A stretch of 64,000 nucleotides of DNA from Hygrophila difformis (GCA_030278955.1 JAOANR010000008.1:41151301-41215300); one strand, 5' to 3'; shown: positions 41,458-53,556, counted from the stretch's first letter. The notes: a model not told the origin generated them from the sequence alone. Numbers and translations: made by a program.

Positions 41458-43685
41458 TCAGCACAACTTGCTGATTAAGTTAACACATGCATGATCGTAG
41501 GGTTTAAAAACTATTAACTTAATATTTACATAAAAACATGATGTAAGCCATAAATAATTCAACTCAATTATCTAACCAATTTGCATAATATTTCATGGCA
41601 CTAGTCAACAATACATTTAGCACAATTTAAAATGAAAGTCATAATTAATTTAAACAAAGCATTTAACAATTTAAACGACAACTATAAATAATCCAATTTA
41701 ATTTAAATTCCTCATTACATCCCCGATTTAGTAATTTCAAGTGTTTCACGATTGCATCGCGATCTCAACAAGTTTAGCCGGAAACCGGCGGCCGCAGCCG
41801 TATCTGCCATACCCAGTACCACTCCGCAGCCTCGAGAAACCCATGTGGATATTCACGAGAGTGTAGGCCATATATCTCATGCCGTTTTGGTAATATGATA
41901 TCTCAATTTTCGCGCGGGGTCACCATCGTCCATAAAGGCACCAAGTGAAGCAGTTAGGGGCACCCTGCAGAGCACTCACCCCTAATTTTAATTTATCAAG
42001 TTTGTAAGGGGATTTATTTCAAAAATTCTGGTTTCACTAAATTTATTAAGAAAAGATTTCGACTCCTTTCAACTCTAAAGGCTAATTCCAACGTTTCAAC
42101 AAGATTTCAAGATTTGACTCCGGTAAAAACCGCTGTTTACTCTAAAATTAAATTAAAATCAGATTTAAGTTCAAAAATTCTGAAAATTTACCACCGACTC
42201 GGAAACACCGAGATGACCAACTTTTGTGTTTTAACTTTTTCAATCCGAGATACCGAAACAGGTCAAAAACATTGATTTTCGTAGAAACATTAATCTGTCC
42301 GAATTTATCATACAGCAGTTCAAGATTTTCAAGATCTACCATAGCAAATCAACTCCAAACTCAACGAAATTTTACAGAGACCTTTTTAAGACATTTTTCT
42401 ACAACTTTCATGTTCGGATAAAGATCTAAATCAGCCTAGAACCCTAGTCAAAAACGTCATCAAGTTCAGACCTAAGTTCTGTCAAGAAATTCAAGATTCA
42501 AATCTTAGTAGTTCGGTTTCGGGTGGATTTCATAGATCAAATCATCACGAAAAATTCTGAAAATTTTACAGGAGATAGATCTAAGTCTTAGGAACGTTTT
42601 TTGTGTTTTAAATTTTCTCGTTCGAAGACTTTTAAGGGTTCGGAAAAATCGTAGAAATCGCTGCGCCGGTAAAATCCCATGTTGACAGATTTTTGAAATT
42701 CTTGATTAAGCTTTTAGATTTAAGTGTTTTAATTACTCCCAAAACCATGTAAGTGTCAACTTACAGATTTCCAGTCGTCCGGGAACGTCGATTTCGGAGG
42801 CGTGGCTTCCAGTCTACCGTTTATCTTCTCCGTTCGTCGGGTTCTTCGTTCTAGATCCGATTCGGGGTGTAGAGAAGAAAAAGAAGAAGGTTAGGATTCG
42901 TTTTCGAATCGTATATGGAACAAGGATTGGATCGGAACTTACCACGACGTTAGAGATCTTCCGAACGCGTCCAAACAGTCTCTGGCTCGGTTTTGGTGCC
43001 TCCGATGACTCCGGGATTACAATTTTGTGTATAGAGAGTATCGTAGGGTTTTGAAAAGTGTTCGGGGCTTCCAAGAGGTGTTATTTATAGATAGGCACGA
43101 CCTAGGGACGTCCAAGGTCGGCCTTGGTGAGTCTTGAGCCGAAAGGTGTTCAACCGAAGTCGGAAAATCCGCATTCGGGCGAGTGAATCTCGCAACCGGC
43201 GAATCTGTCCGTTGGCGCGGTCGCGGCGCGCCGTTTCCCCTTTTACCGCGCGGCCCTCGCCTGGACTTCGGTCCGGGCGGGTCGTGCGATCCGTCGTGCC
43301 CTTCCTCCTCTCTTTCGGACTTCTATCCCTCTATGCTCCCGGATTCCGATTTCCGGGCCATCTTCGGGTTCCTATTCCGTATCGTCATTTCCCTTGGATC
43401 TAAATTTATGTTTGGACTCGAGTTTTCGAGCCCCTTGGTGTCGGGTACACGTGTAACAATTTATTTATCTTTATTTAATTCTTTTTATTTAACTAAATTC
43501 CTTTAATTCCTTTTTAAGTTAAATCTCATTTCTCATTTCCTTATCTTTATTTATTTATTTGCTGAATTTATTTATTTATTGTATTTATTTATTTAATTCT
43601 TGATTTATTTATTTATTTATTGTATTTATTTATTTATTTACTTATTTATTTATTGTTTTATGTTGCAAAATTCTTGGGTATTACA
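41458..43685 (-). repeat. Tekay A 5' LTR, second part (continues from 9155)
   Basis: It continues the LTR interrupted by Athila B (TCAGCACAACTTGCTGA...) to the end ATTACA at 43685. A TATA box (minus strand) is at 43081-43090 and an (ATTT)n tract at about 43530-43660. It differs from 322-2923 more than the C LTRs differ from each other, which fits A being the oldest insertion of the nest. Confidence 0.92.
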
Positions 43686-44560
43686 GTAGACGAATTTCTA
43701 TGTTGTTCATGTTAGAAGGATTCTAGAACGGGAGTTCAGAATCACTTTGAAGTATGAATTATTGCGATTTATGGAAGTACTAATATGTTCTATGTTCAAA
43801 TTGATGTTGTCTACACTGTTCTGTAAAATCTGAATGTTGGAATCTGATTCATATGATTTTTGCTTTGCTAAATCGGGAGATAAAAAGTGAAAATCAGATT
43901 TTAGTACTTATCGTGGGAATAAATCACATTAATTATGGCTTCTGGCATGTACACGATAATTTGGGAAATGAAATGGGTCATAGTTTAATCTTTATAAAAA
44001 ATATTGATTCTGCTGAAATTGATCATTATAGACATTGGGAAATGCTAAATAATTATGCAATTTCACTTTTATATAAAGATGGCATGTTCTACAACAGAAC
44101 AAGCATATTTTTATTTTTATTTTTATTATTTTAAATTTTTAACTTGCTTTATTTTCATTTTTAATGTTGTCATTTTAATTTAATCTTCATTAGAATTAAA
44201 CAAACACTTTCTTGAATATAATAAATATAATAATAAACTTAAAATAATTAAAATATTCTCCAGAATAAATTAATATTCTAAAATTCCCTCGGGTTCGACT
44301 CGGTTATTCACCGATCTTTATTACTTGATGACAACCATCCGCTTGTGGTTTAAAAATCAGTTGTGAAAATTATTCATCAGTGTTCAACCACCCTCTCTAT
44401 GCCACGATCTCTGCAACTGCCCTTCTCTTGACTGGTACTCTTCAGAAAACCGCATGCTCAACACCTTGGGTAGTATTCCTGAGTTGGGCTGATTGAATTG
44501 GGTAAATTTCTTTAGGCCTTACTAATTTTGGATTAAATTGTTTGAAGGGGGTTGAGCTGG
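43686..44560. other. Host flank right of Tekay A
   Basis: It begins with the duplication GTAGA and is AT-rich. The frame 43853-44134 shows no domain. Sequence near 44286-44345 (CCTCGGGTTCGACTC, then TTACTTGATGACAACC, CGCTTGTGG) resembles the 3' edge of some Ty3/gypsy LTRs, so this may be an old retrotransposon remnant. No primer site follows it, so I leave it unassigned. Confidence 0.4.
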
Positions 44561-44739
44561 AGGTCATGGCGGCCTGGAGGCCTTGGAGGCCATGCTGCTT
44601 GGTGGCCGCCTGCAGAACTTGTAGGCCAAGGCAGCTTGGAGGCCATAGAGGCCATAAGTACTTGGTGGCCATGGCGGCTGGGAGACCTTGAAAGCCATGT
44701 AGGCCTTGGAGGCCATGACTGTAGGAGGCCATGGCGGCC
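44561..44739. repeat. GGCC-rich minisatellite, segment 1
   Basis: Degenerate tandem units around GGAGGCCATGGCGGCC and CTTGGAGGCC. It is cut at 44739 by Tekay D, whose duplication CGGCC (44735-44739, 56095-56099) comes from the array. Open frames over it on either strand are periodic by-products. Confidence 0.85.
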
Positions 44740-47314
44740 TGTAATACCCGGGAAAACTATTAAGAGGAATTGGAACTAATTTAATTAGATAACTTATCGC
44801 ACGGAAATGTTACGAGCATCAACCCAAACTCGTAATAAATTCAAGATGGAAAAATTCAAACCGTGAATGACCCGGAAAAAAAAAAAAAATCGAGCCCAAA
44901 ATGTAGAAGGATGGAAGTCCGAAAGAGAGGACCCGACGGATCGCACGACGCGCCCGGACCGAGGTCCAGGCGCTGGCCGCGCACTGGCTGCGTGGTAACG
45001 CGCCACGACCGCGTGGTCGCGCTGAACGCGGCAGATCACGCGATCATGGCGATTTCTTGCCAAAATTACGCCTCCCGACTTTGGTAAGAAAATCGGACGA
45101 GTGGGGAAGCTTTTACCCGACCTAGGGCTGCCTCCCCCACTCTACTCACCACTGAACAGCCCCCCAAACACCCACAATCTCTCCCAAAGCCAAACACCTC
45201 TCCGACGAACTTCCGGCAACCCCCGACGAGTATTCCGGCGAAGTCGGGACAAGCGAGACAAGGCCAGTGCCTTCTAGGACCTTGGAAAGTTGTATTATAG
45301 TGTGTAGCTCGTCCATAAGTCTCAAAAACTCGAAATAAAACCATCTTTCCTTTGCCACGATTTCACGTCGGGGGACGAACAAAAAGCGATCGGAGAAGTT
45401 GGCCGTTCGTCGCGACCTTAGGACGTCCGGAAAGCCCTTACAGCGACCCTATTATCTAACTAAGTAAATTAAGACCTTACTCTTCAATTTTTGTGGTTTA
45501 TTGTCGTTTAAAACTTAAGATCTAGACATGTAACTAAAATCGGTTTTCAAAAACCCTACTTTCGACCAATCTCAGAAACTCGCCTAAACCCTGACCTTCG
45601 GGAATTCAAACCGAAAACTTTTCAACATAGCTTTTGTTTATAATACTTTAACCTATCTTGTGTCAAAATTTCAGCCATTTTCATAAAGGTTTGATACCCC
45701 AAATCGTACCGTAATGTTTCTGTATAAAAATCAAACGTTTGAAATCTGGACAGTTTCATTGTCTCGACTTGATGCATATTTTTCACCCGTTTTTAGATCG
45801 ATTCAACCTTGCATTTCTAAACAAAGGTTGTAGATAATTGTGCCTAGATTATGCATATAAAATTTCATAAATTTTGGAGTTCATTTGTTATGTCAAAATG
45901 GACGATTTCAGAACCTGTTCCAAACCGATTTTTGAGTCCGCGCGTAAGCAGTGTGTTGGTGTCGATTTTTGAACATCTAAAACTCATTATTTCCAAAATC
46001 TTAAAACATGAAAGTTGTTCATTAAGGTGTTATGTACATCCTGTAAACATTTCGGACCAATTGGTTTTAAAATGAATTTTTAATCGGCGTTGCACGAAAC
46101 TGTGTCGGAATCAGTCCTTTGGACATAAATCTTCCTTGGTAAAGAACTCGAAATTTGACTCACTTCGAAACCTTATTTCCAAAAACTTAAAACATGAGAT
46201 TTTTCGTATGTGTGTACTTGAGCTACTGTGTAAATTTCAGAATTTTTGGTTCAAAGATGAATTTTTAATTTAAAAAGGCGAAAACTGTGACGAATTGGAT
46301 TTTTCGAACTTGCAAGAACTCGAATTATGAAATGCGATATCAAACCCTTTGTATACGACGAAACATAAACTTTCAAAAATCCCGTTCACTAGGCTGAGCC
46401 GATCCTCATGCTATCTTTATCTTTGAGACTGCCTCGTTAGTGGTCTCCCTACTATCTGAGATTGCCTCGTTAGTGATCTCGCGCGCTGTGTTATTTGGAC
46501 TGCCTCGTTAGTGGTCCTACTATCTTTGAGACTGCCTCGTTAGTGGTCTCCCATTTATTTGGACTGCCTCGTTAGTGGTCCTACGATTTGAGATTGCCTC
46601 GTTAGTGATCTCCCCGGTATGATGTCCTCTTCTTAGTTTGCGGGATGAAATATAAAAGACTTGTGTGTGTATTTAATTATGCTGAATTTATTTATCACGT
46701 TTTAAATTATGCCTCTAAATTACGTATTTAAATTATGCTTTTAAATTACGCTTTTAACTTAAGTCCTTAAAATTATGTATTCTCGCCTCGAATTCCTTAA
46801 TCGTGTTTTCCGCTGCAAGTAATCTATAAATTTAAATTTAATTTTAATATGCATAAAAAGTCTAACTTTTAAATTAAACACATGTAACCCCTTAAATTGT
46901 TTAGTTAGGGATTGACTTACTCGGTATATTTTTATACTGATAAACCCGTTGTTATTTTTCTTTTACAGATTATGTCGAGTGACGCATGTTCATGCATTGG
47001 GGGAAACTATTTCATGGACATTTTTATTTCTTGCACTTTAGTACTGTTTTAAATCGGGCCTGTTAAACCCGAGTTTTGGCCATGTCGGCCGTGATTACTT
47101 TTCCGCTGCATTTACTCTATTTCGTGCATGATGATTAATACTTCCGTGTTTTGAATTAAGTATTACTATTTTCAGGACTCATTATTGAAATGTTTTAAAA
47201 ACTTTTGCGTACCCATAAGCCTTGCATTTCCTTAGCGAGCTCGGGAAGCCGTGTCTTGCTAGGGAGATGTGGCGGTGACATCCCGGCCTGGGTTATCAAA
47301 TCCGGGGTGTTAGA
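44740..47314 (+). repeat. Tekay D 5' LTR
   Basis: TGTAATACCCG start. The end reads GTGTTAGA instead of GTGTTACA, so the terminal CA has mutated to GA. It contains the six-unit hairpin tandem repeat at 46425-46612. Confidence 0.92.
46425..46612 (+). repeat. Six tandem covarying mini-hairpins in the D 5' LTR
   Basis: Units at 46425-46447, 46458-46480, 46497-46517, 46528-46550, 46561-46581 and 46590-46612. All share a GCCTCGTTAG core. The stems change together: GAGAC/GTCTC, GAGAT/ATCTC, GGAC/GTCC. The copy in the 3' LTR is at about 55205-55392. Confidence 0.85.
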
Positions 47315-47317
47315 AGT

Positions 47318-47329
47318 TGGTATCAGAGC
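47318..47329 (+). promoter_or_regulatory. Primer-binding site of Tekay D (initiator Met tRNA)
   Basis: TGGTATCAGAGC, three bases after the LTR end, as in C. Confidence 0.93.
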
Positions 47330-47698
47330 CCGGAATATATTTTAAAGCTATTATTATTATTAATATTATTGTTAATATTATTATTATTTTGGTACTATTA
47401 CTTTTAAATCCTAGCAATATTTTTTAAACGTATCACTTTTAAAACCACTAGTTTTACCTTAGCCCAGAAACTTATTTTTATGTAGCATAATATTTTAGCC
47501 AAGAAAATATTAAATTTTTGGTCCACTATAGAGGCCCAACTTTTATTACTACCCATGTAGCAAATTTATTTTAAAAACATGGATAAATTAAATTTTTAAT
47601 GGGGGAGGGAACTTGCATGTTGCATGTAGATTTAAATTCATGCATATCTAATCTTGCCTAAAACATATTCTAACCTTAACCTACCTTGTTAACATTAG
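47330..47698 (+). other. Tekay D leader
   Basis: AT-rich (TTATTATTA runs), untranslated. It shares ATAGAGGCCCAACTTTT (near 47529) with Tekay C. Nothing else recognised. Confidence 0.55.
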
Positions 47699-48226
47699 AT
47701 GGCCGCACCAAACGTGAACATGATCAACCTACTAATGAGATTGATTGAAGCATACCTCGAATCCCCTGAAAACGTGAACAACTTCAGACTAAGGGTGGAA
47801 CAAATGGGGGCTAACCTGGGCCACCTAACTAATCCGGGGGAAGCAGGGCATCAAGATATAACCCAACTCCAAATTCAAATCAACGAACTCCAGACCCGCG
47901 AGACTGAGCTTCGGACCCAGATTAACGGCATAGAGACTCAAGAAGGGGTCTTGGGAAATCAACTGCATAACCTGAGGGATGACTTGCTCCCACATGCCCC
48001 TCTTGACCCGGGAGCTCCTCCTGTAGCTAGCCCAGTTGTTGATCCTGTCGCTGTCCCTGCAGCCGCCCATACTCCAGTTGCTGTCGTTAATCCTGCCGTT
48101 GTTGCTGGGCCCAATTGGCCAGCAAGCCTAGTGTTCCATGGACCCCTTGGCACGGGCACCATCGAGGACTCGAGTGACGAGGATGACCCCATGGAGGATC
48201 CGACCACCTACCCTCCCCATGCTTAG
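47699..48226 (+). CDS. Tekay leader ORF1 (D copy)
   Basis: An intact 175-residue frame, collinear with the C copy: MAAPNVNMINLLMRLIEAYL start, coiled coil (QLQIQINELQTRETELRTQI), Pro/Ala/Val linker, acidic end (SSDEDDPMEDPTTY). It remains open in an element whose gag and pol carry many lesions. It is separate from gag, which starts 430 bp later in a different frame. Confidence 0.75.
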   Translation: MAAPNVNMINLLMRLIEAYLESPENVNNFRLRVEQMGANLGHLTNPGEAGHQDITQLQIQINELQTRETELRTQINGIETQEGVLGNQLHNLRDDLLPHAPLDPGAPPVASPVVDPVAVPAAAHTPVAVVNPAVVAGPNWPASLVFHGPLGTGTIEDSSDEDDPMEDPTTYPPHA

Positions 48227-48655
48227 GGATTATTGATACATTATTCCTATTGTTCTCCTTTCTATTTTCCCGAACTGTTCCCAGCATTTGGATTCCTATC
48301 GCTTGTATCGAATAAAGTTCCCTATTAAGCAATAAATTCACAAGCATCTATTTTATACACCATCTTCATATTTTATTTAAAACTCAACCAAACAAGGAAA
48401 CAAGACAACAATAAACGAACAACATATCTATATATGCATAACAAATCGACAAGGTACCTCGAACCCTAAACCCTAAAAACCCAGGGTCTCAATGTTTCAA
48501 CCCTTACACCCTTAACATAAACGACTGAATAAATAAATACAAATCCTAACCAACTCTTAGTAGGCATCGCTCAATTTAGCAAATCACTTTCTCCCAACAC
48601 TCCCTCAAATCCCCAGAACTCTAAACCTCCTTTGTGCTCGCATGGTGATAACAGA
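48227..48655 (+). other. ORF1-gag spacer of Tekay D with poly(A) signals and telo-box
   Basis: AATAAA at 48311-48316 and 48331-48336, then CCCTAAACCCTAAA near 48464-48477. The order matches Tekay C. Confidence 0.55.
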
Positions 48656-49732
48656 ATGGCACCTAGAGGACGACCAAGGACCTTCCCTACCACCCCCAAC
48701 ACCCGCGACACGCCAGGACAACCCAATGAGCAGGCACCTAACGTTGAGGCGCCAAACCCAGCAGGCCCGATGCCCAACCCTACGGAAGGGCGAATGAGGA
48801 ACATGGAGGAACTACTGGTCGCACTGGGCAATGCTTACGTTAACCAGGGCGGAGCTGCCGCGGCACCACCGCCGGAAGCAAGGATCAATTACTTGGCTTC
48901 AGTAAACCCCTACCAACCTCCCTACTATGTCGGGGAGGAAGATCCAGCTAAGCTCGAGGAATGGTTGAGGACCTTCGACAAATTACTAAATGCGGTGAGA
49001 TTCCCGGAGTGAGAGAAGGTTCACGTGGCTTCGTACTATCTGGGCGGCGAGGCCGACGAATGGTGGCAAGCTACCCAGGGGAAACTTAGCGAAGAAGACG
49101 AACCTTACTCGTGGAACGAGTTTATGGAGTTACTCCGGGAGCGCTTCTACCCCATGAGTACTAAGGCAGCACTGTAGGAAGAGTTCTCATCCCTGAAACA
49201 AGGGGAAAAATCTGTCCAAGAATATTATGCTCGGTTTAAGGGGTTGGTGAGATTCGCGCCTCGGATGGTACCCACGGACGGGGAGAAGGCGCAGAAATTC
49301 GAAATGGGATTGAACTTGTCAGTTCGGGAGGTGATCACCGGAGTTAACTACCCGGACCTACAATCTTTCTACGATCGTGCGGTAGCAGTCGCACGAGTGC
49401 AACAGCTAAAAAGGAAGGCTGCTGGGGAATCTAGCCGAGGGGCACAAGGACCAGACAAAAGAAACCGGGACAATAGGACGGGCAACACTACTGGTGGGGA
49501 CAACTTTCGGCGAGGTCCGAACGGGAATGTTCAAAACAACAATGGTCGGAATTTCAACCAAGGAGGACGAGTGCCACCGTGTCCGAGGTGTGGCAGGCCG
49601 CACCTGGTGACGAGATGTCCTCAGGTGGGCGAATGTTTCCGGTGCGGCCGTATTGGCCATAGGAGGGAGGAATGTCGAACCCTGACTCGAGAACATCACA
49701 AAGAGAGAAGATTTGGTCACTGGACCCAATGA
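48656..49732 (+). pseudogene. gag: Tekay D gag with two in-frame stops
   Basis: It starts MAPRGRPRTFPTTPNTRDTP at 48656. Capsid region: INYLASVNPYQPPYYVGEED, KLEEWLRTFDKL, ASYYLGGEADEWW. Stops at 49010-49012 (TGA) and about 49177 (TAG) lie in the same frame, each explainable by one C-to-T change. It then runs through VQEYYARFKGLVRFAP and a nucleocapsid with a CCHC-type motif (CFRCGRIGHRREEC). An extra base near 49688, judged against Tekay E, shifts the frame into pol. Confidence 0.9.
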
Positions 49733-52700
49733 GCCGTTCAACCAAGGAGGCAGGAACGGCAACAATCAGGGATATCCGCCTCCTCCGAATCCGAACCAGC
49801 GCCCTCCGAACCAGCAACAAAACGCAAATCCGAATCAGAACCAGCCGGCCAATCAAGGGTGGCCGACGGGAAGGTTGAACGTGATCAACCAGGCTGACAT
49901 ACCCGCGCAGGGTGATGTCATGGCAAGTACCTTTCATGTCCTAAGTACTCCACTTAGAGTTTTATTTGATTCCGAAGCCAGTTGTTCGATTATATCTTCG
50001 AAAGTTGTAGCTGAACTAGATCTACCTAAGTGCGAGATGATTAGCTTAGGTATCCAACTGCCCTCTAGAGAAGTAATAGCATGCTCTAAGCGTTACAATG
50101 GAATACCTGTAGTAATAAAGAACGTAGAGTTTTTCGCGAACTTGGTAGAGTTTAACGTCAGAGACTTTGACGTCATATTAGGGATGGATTGGCTAACCCG
50201 ATATAAGGCCATGATCGAATGCCAAAAGCAAAAGATCACGCTGTCAAAGAGTAGAGGGAAGAGAGTCATCTTCTACTCTCACCCCCCTAAGAAGTCTAAC
50301 AAGATAGTCAACGCCCTCAAGTTATGTAGCCTAATGCGTAAGGGCTACGCGTTATATGCATGCTACATTCATAACCTCGAAGCTGAAGGAGTCAAGATAG
50401 ACAACATTCCGGTGGTAAGAGAATACCCGGATGTGTTCCCTGAAGACGTTCCCGGCATGCCACCTGAGAGAGATCTTGAATTCACCATAGATCTCATTCC
50501 GGGAAAGGAACCTGTCTCAAAGGCTCCTTACCGCATGGCGCCAATGGAAATGAAGGAGCTAAAGGAACAACTCGAGGAATTGTTGGGGAAAGGATATATT
50601 AGGCCGAGCACATCTCCATGGGGAGCACCGGTCTTGTTTGTTAAGAAGAAAGACGGGAGTTTGCGACTGTGTATTGATTATAGAGGACTTAATCAAGTCA
50701 CTATCAAGAACAAGTACCTGCTGCCCAGGATCGAGGATTTGTTTGACCAACTGAAGGGAGCTACAGTGTTCTCCAAGATCGACCTGCGTTCCGGATATCA
50801 TCAATTGCGAGTCACCAAGAAGGACATCCCAAAGACGGCGTTCAGGACTCGCTATGGACACTACGAGTTCACGGTGCTATCATTCGGACTAACGAATGCC
50901 CCAGCGATGTTCATGAACCTCATGAACAACGTTTTTCGAGAACTAATAGATCAATGCGTGGTGGTGTTCATAGACGACATCTTAATCTACTCAAAGGGCG
51001 AGGAAGAACATTCCGAGCACTTACATAAGGTGCTAAGGATCTTACGAGTAAATCAACTGTATGGTAAGCTGTCCAAATGCGACTTCTGGCTAAAGGATGT
51101 GGCATTTCTTGGGCATATTGTATCCGCCAGCGGGGTGGCAGTAGACCCGACAAACATCTCGGCAGTGACCGAGTGGGTGCCACCGAAGAATCCAACGGAG
51201 ATAAGAAGTTTTCTTGGACTGGCGGGTTACTATAGGCGATTTGTAAAGGATTTCTTGAAAATCGCCCGCCCGTTGACTCAGCTGTTGAAGAAAGGGGTGA
51301 AGTACGACTGAACCAGCGAGTGTGAAGCCGCATTCCAGGATCTGAAGAAACGACTTACCACAGCGCCAGTATTGGAATTACCATCAGAGGATGGAGACTT
51401 CGAGGTGTACAGTGACGCCTCGAAGGAGGGATTGGGATGCGTTCTAATGCAAGATCAAAGGGTTATAGCTTACGCATCGCGCCAACTAAAACCACACGAG
51501 GAAAACTACCCGACGCACGACCTGAAATTGGCCGCGGTCGTGTTCGCCTTAAAGATTTGGAGACACTATCTCTATGGGCGAAAGGTGTCGAATGTTCACC
51601 GACCATAAGAGCCTCAAGTGCATATTCACGCAAAAAGAGCTGAATTTGAGGCAGAGAAGATGGTTGGAACTGATTAAGGATTATGACCTGGAGATCGCGT
51701 ATCATGAAGGAAAGGCCAACGTCGTGGCCGACGCCTTGAGTTGAAAGACTCAACACGTCGCGAACTCACTTGTGATACCGGCCGAATTGTACAAAGACTT
51801 GGCGAAATTAAGTCTAGAACTGGTGCATCTTGGCACGGTAACCGAGGTCGTCAACGCGATGGTAGTGGGACCTACCATATTCGATGAGATACGACTCGCC
51901 CAACCGGGTGACGAGAAGTTGGAAGAAATAAGGAGGAGCATTGCCGAAGGAAAGGCAATGGATTTCAAAATTCATGAGGACGGAAGCATCCGCTTCAAGG
52001 GAAGATGGTGTATACCACGAAAATCCGTGGATCTGAAGAAAAAGATGATGGAGGAGGGCCATAACACCCCCTACTCGGTTCACCCCGGAGGGGACAAGCT
52101 GTACAAAGACTTGAAGAAGAACTATTGGTGGCCGAACATGAAGAGAGAGGTAGCCGAGTTTGTGGCAAGATGCAACCATTGGAGATCCCAAGCTGGAAAT
52201 GGGATAGTATCTCAATGGATTTTGTTTCAGGGTTACCGCGCTCACCGAAGGGAATGAATAAAATCTGGGTGATCGTGGATAGGTTGACAAAAGCCGCCAT
52301 ATTTATCCCAATGAAGGATACTTGGTCAATGGACCAACTGGCAAGGGCGTATGTCGACAATGTGGTACGCCAGCATGGGGTACCACATGACATCATCTCG
52401 GATAGAGACAATAGATTTGTCTCTCAGTTCTGGACCAAACTGCAAGAAGCTCTCGGTACGCAAATAAAGATGAGTACCGCATTCCATCCCATGACGGATG
52501 GGCAGACGGAGCGAACGATCCAAACGCTGGAGGACATGCTGAGGGCCTGTGTGCTAGAATTTAAGGGAAGTTGGGAGCATCACCTACCTTTGATCGAGTT
52601 CTCCTACAACAACAGCTACCATGCTAGCATCGGCATGGCACCCTTCGAGGCACTGTATGGGCGTAAGTGCCGAAGTCCGTTGAGCTGGGAGGAGAACGCT

Positions 52701-53282
52701 AAAATGGTGATAGTGGGACCACAACTTGTTGAGGACATGGCTCAACAAATCAAGGTCATCCAAGGGAAGATGAGAGCCGCTCAGGACCGGCAAAAGAGTT
52801 ACGCGGACGTGAGACGAAAAGACTTGGAATTTCAAGTCGGCGATAAAGTCATGTTGAAGGTATCACCAATGAAGGGTGTGATGCGCTTCGGCAAACGAGG
52901 AAAACTGAGTCCACGGTACATAGGACCATATGAAATCCTGGAAAGAGTGGGAAATCTCGCTTATCGGCTAGCGTTGCCACCACAATTTGCTCGTGTTCAA
53001 GATGTGTTCCACGTCTCCCAATTGAAGAAGTATCTGCACGATCCGAACCATGTGCTCCAACCGGAAGAAATTGAATTTGAGGATGACTTGAGCTACGAGG
53101 AAGTTCCGGTGCGAATACTTGACATGAAGGAGAGAGTAACGAGGAATAAGACTGTGAGGATGGTCAAGGTCCTTTGGTCTAACCACGAAACGGAGACGGC
53201 AACGTGGGAATTGGAAGCCGATATGAAACAACGTTACCCGACCCTCTTCCAAGATGGCCCGACCACAGTTATGGGGACATAA
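49713..53282 (+). pseudogene. pol: Tekay D pol: protease, RT, RNase H, integrase, chromodomain, with multiple lesions
   Basis: Protease [12 protein letters not shown] (49962-49997): the usual Asp-Ser-Gly is Asp-Ser-Glu (GAA at 49974-49976). [40 protein letters not shown] and catalytic [11 protein letters not shown] (about 50961). TGA at 51309-51311 where relatives have Trp. RNase [16 protein letters not shown], then a frameshift near 51585-51592 and TGA at 51742-51744. The zinc finger starts [13 protein letters not shown] and loses about 58 bp near 52172 (the CysXXCys half), with a frame change. The integrase core is uninterrupted from about 52170 (SMDF, SDRD, QTER: DD35E), followed by GPY and chromodomain to 53282. 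Confidence 0.92.
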
Positions 53283-53285
53283 ATG
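53266..53285 (+). other. Hairpin 1 of Tekay D (one mismatch)
   Basis: CAGTTATG-GGGA-CATAAATG over the pol stop. The purine tract CTTAAGGGGGGGAGGATG at 53290-53307 follows and leads straight into TAACACCCG, an LTR-start-like sequence 250 bp before the real LTR. Confidence 0.7.
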
Positions 53286-53517
53286 TACTCTTAAGGGGGG
53301 GAGGATGTAACACCCGAAAAAAACAAATTCAAATTGTTTTGAACTACGTTATAACTTGATCCCTTCACAGGGTACGTAGGCAGCTTGGAAATCTAAATTC
53401 TAAGTTCAGTCACAAAATAAATCACAAAATAAATCACAAAATAAATAACCAAAATAAATCACAAAACAAAAACATAACCAAAACCATCCTAACGTTTAAC
53501 TCGAAGAAACCGAAACA

Positions 53518-53556
53518 CAACTTCGAGGGCGAAGTTGATTCTTAAGGGGGGTAGAC
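53518..53556 (+). promoter_or_regulatory. Hairpin 2 and polypurine tract of Tekay D
   Basis: CAACTTCG-AGGG-CGAAGTTG (53518-53537), then ATTCTTAAGGGGGGTAGAC (53538-53556) abutting the LTR at 53557. Confidence 0.8.

Larger units (their letters stand above)
322..43685 (-). mobile_element. Tekay A: Tekay/Del chromovirus LTR retrotransposon, split by a nested Athila
   Basis: The element reads on the minus strand and is bounded by the 5-bp duplication GTAGA (317-321 and 43686-43690). Seen on the plus strand both LTRs begin TGTAACACC and end ATTACA. The order in element sense is 5' LTR, Met-tRNA primer site, leader ORF1, an antisense gene, a 5'-truncated pol, polypurine tract, 3' LTR. Athila B lies inside the 5' LTR. 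Without it the element is about 11.06 kb (322-9155 plus 41458-43685). Gag, protease and most of RT are absent and the antisense module stands in their place, so this copy is non-autonomous. The integrase ends in GPY and chromodomain-like segments, which supports the Tekay/Del assignment. Confidence 0.93.

Noticed and set aside
43853..44134. 93-codon frame right of Tekay A as a host gene
   Set aside because: No recognisable family; AT-rich sequence with a poly-Phe/Leu end from T-runs.
44286..44345. Possible end of another Ty3/gypsy LTR in the host flank
   Set aside because: The wording resembles LTR 3' edges, but no primer site, partner LTR or coding remnant is visible, so it is not called.
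46425..46612. Regular repeats with short spacers as a CRISPR array
   Set aside because: Plant retrotransposon LTR, repeated in the second LTR. The spacers are not unique and no cas genes exist here.
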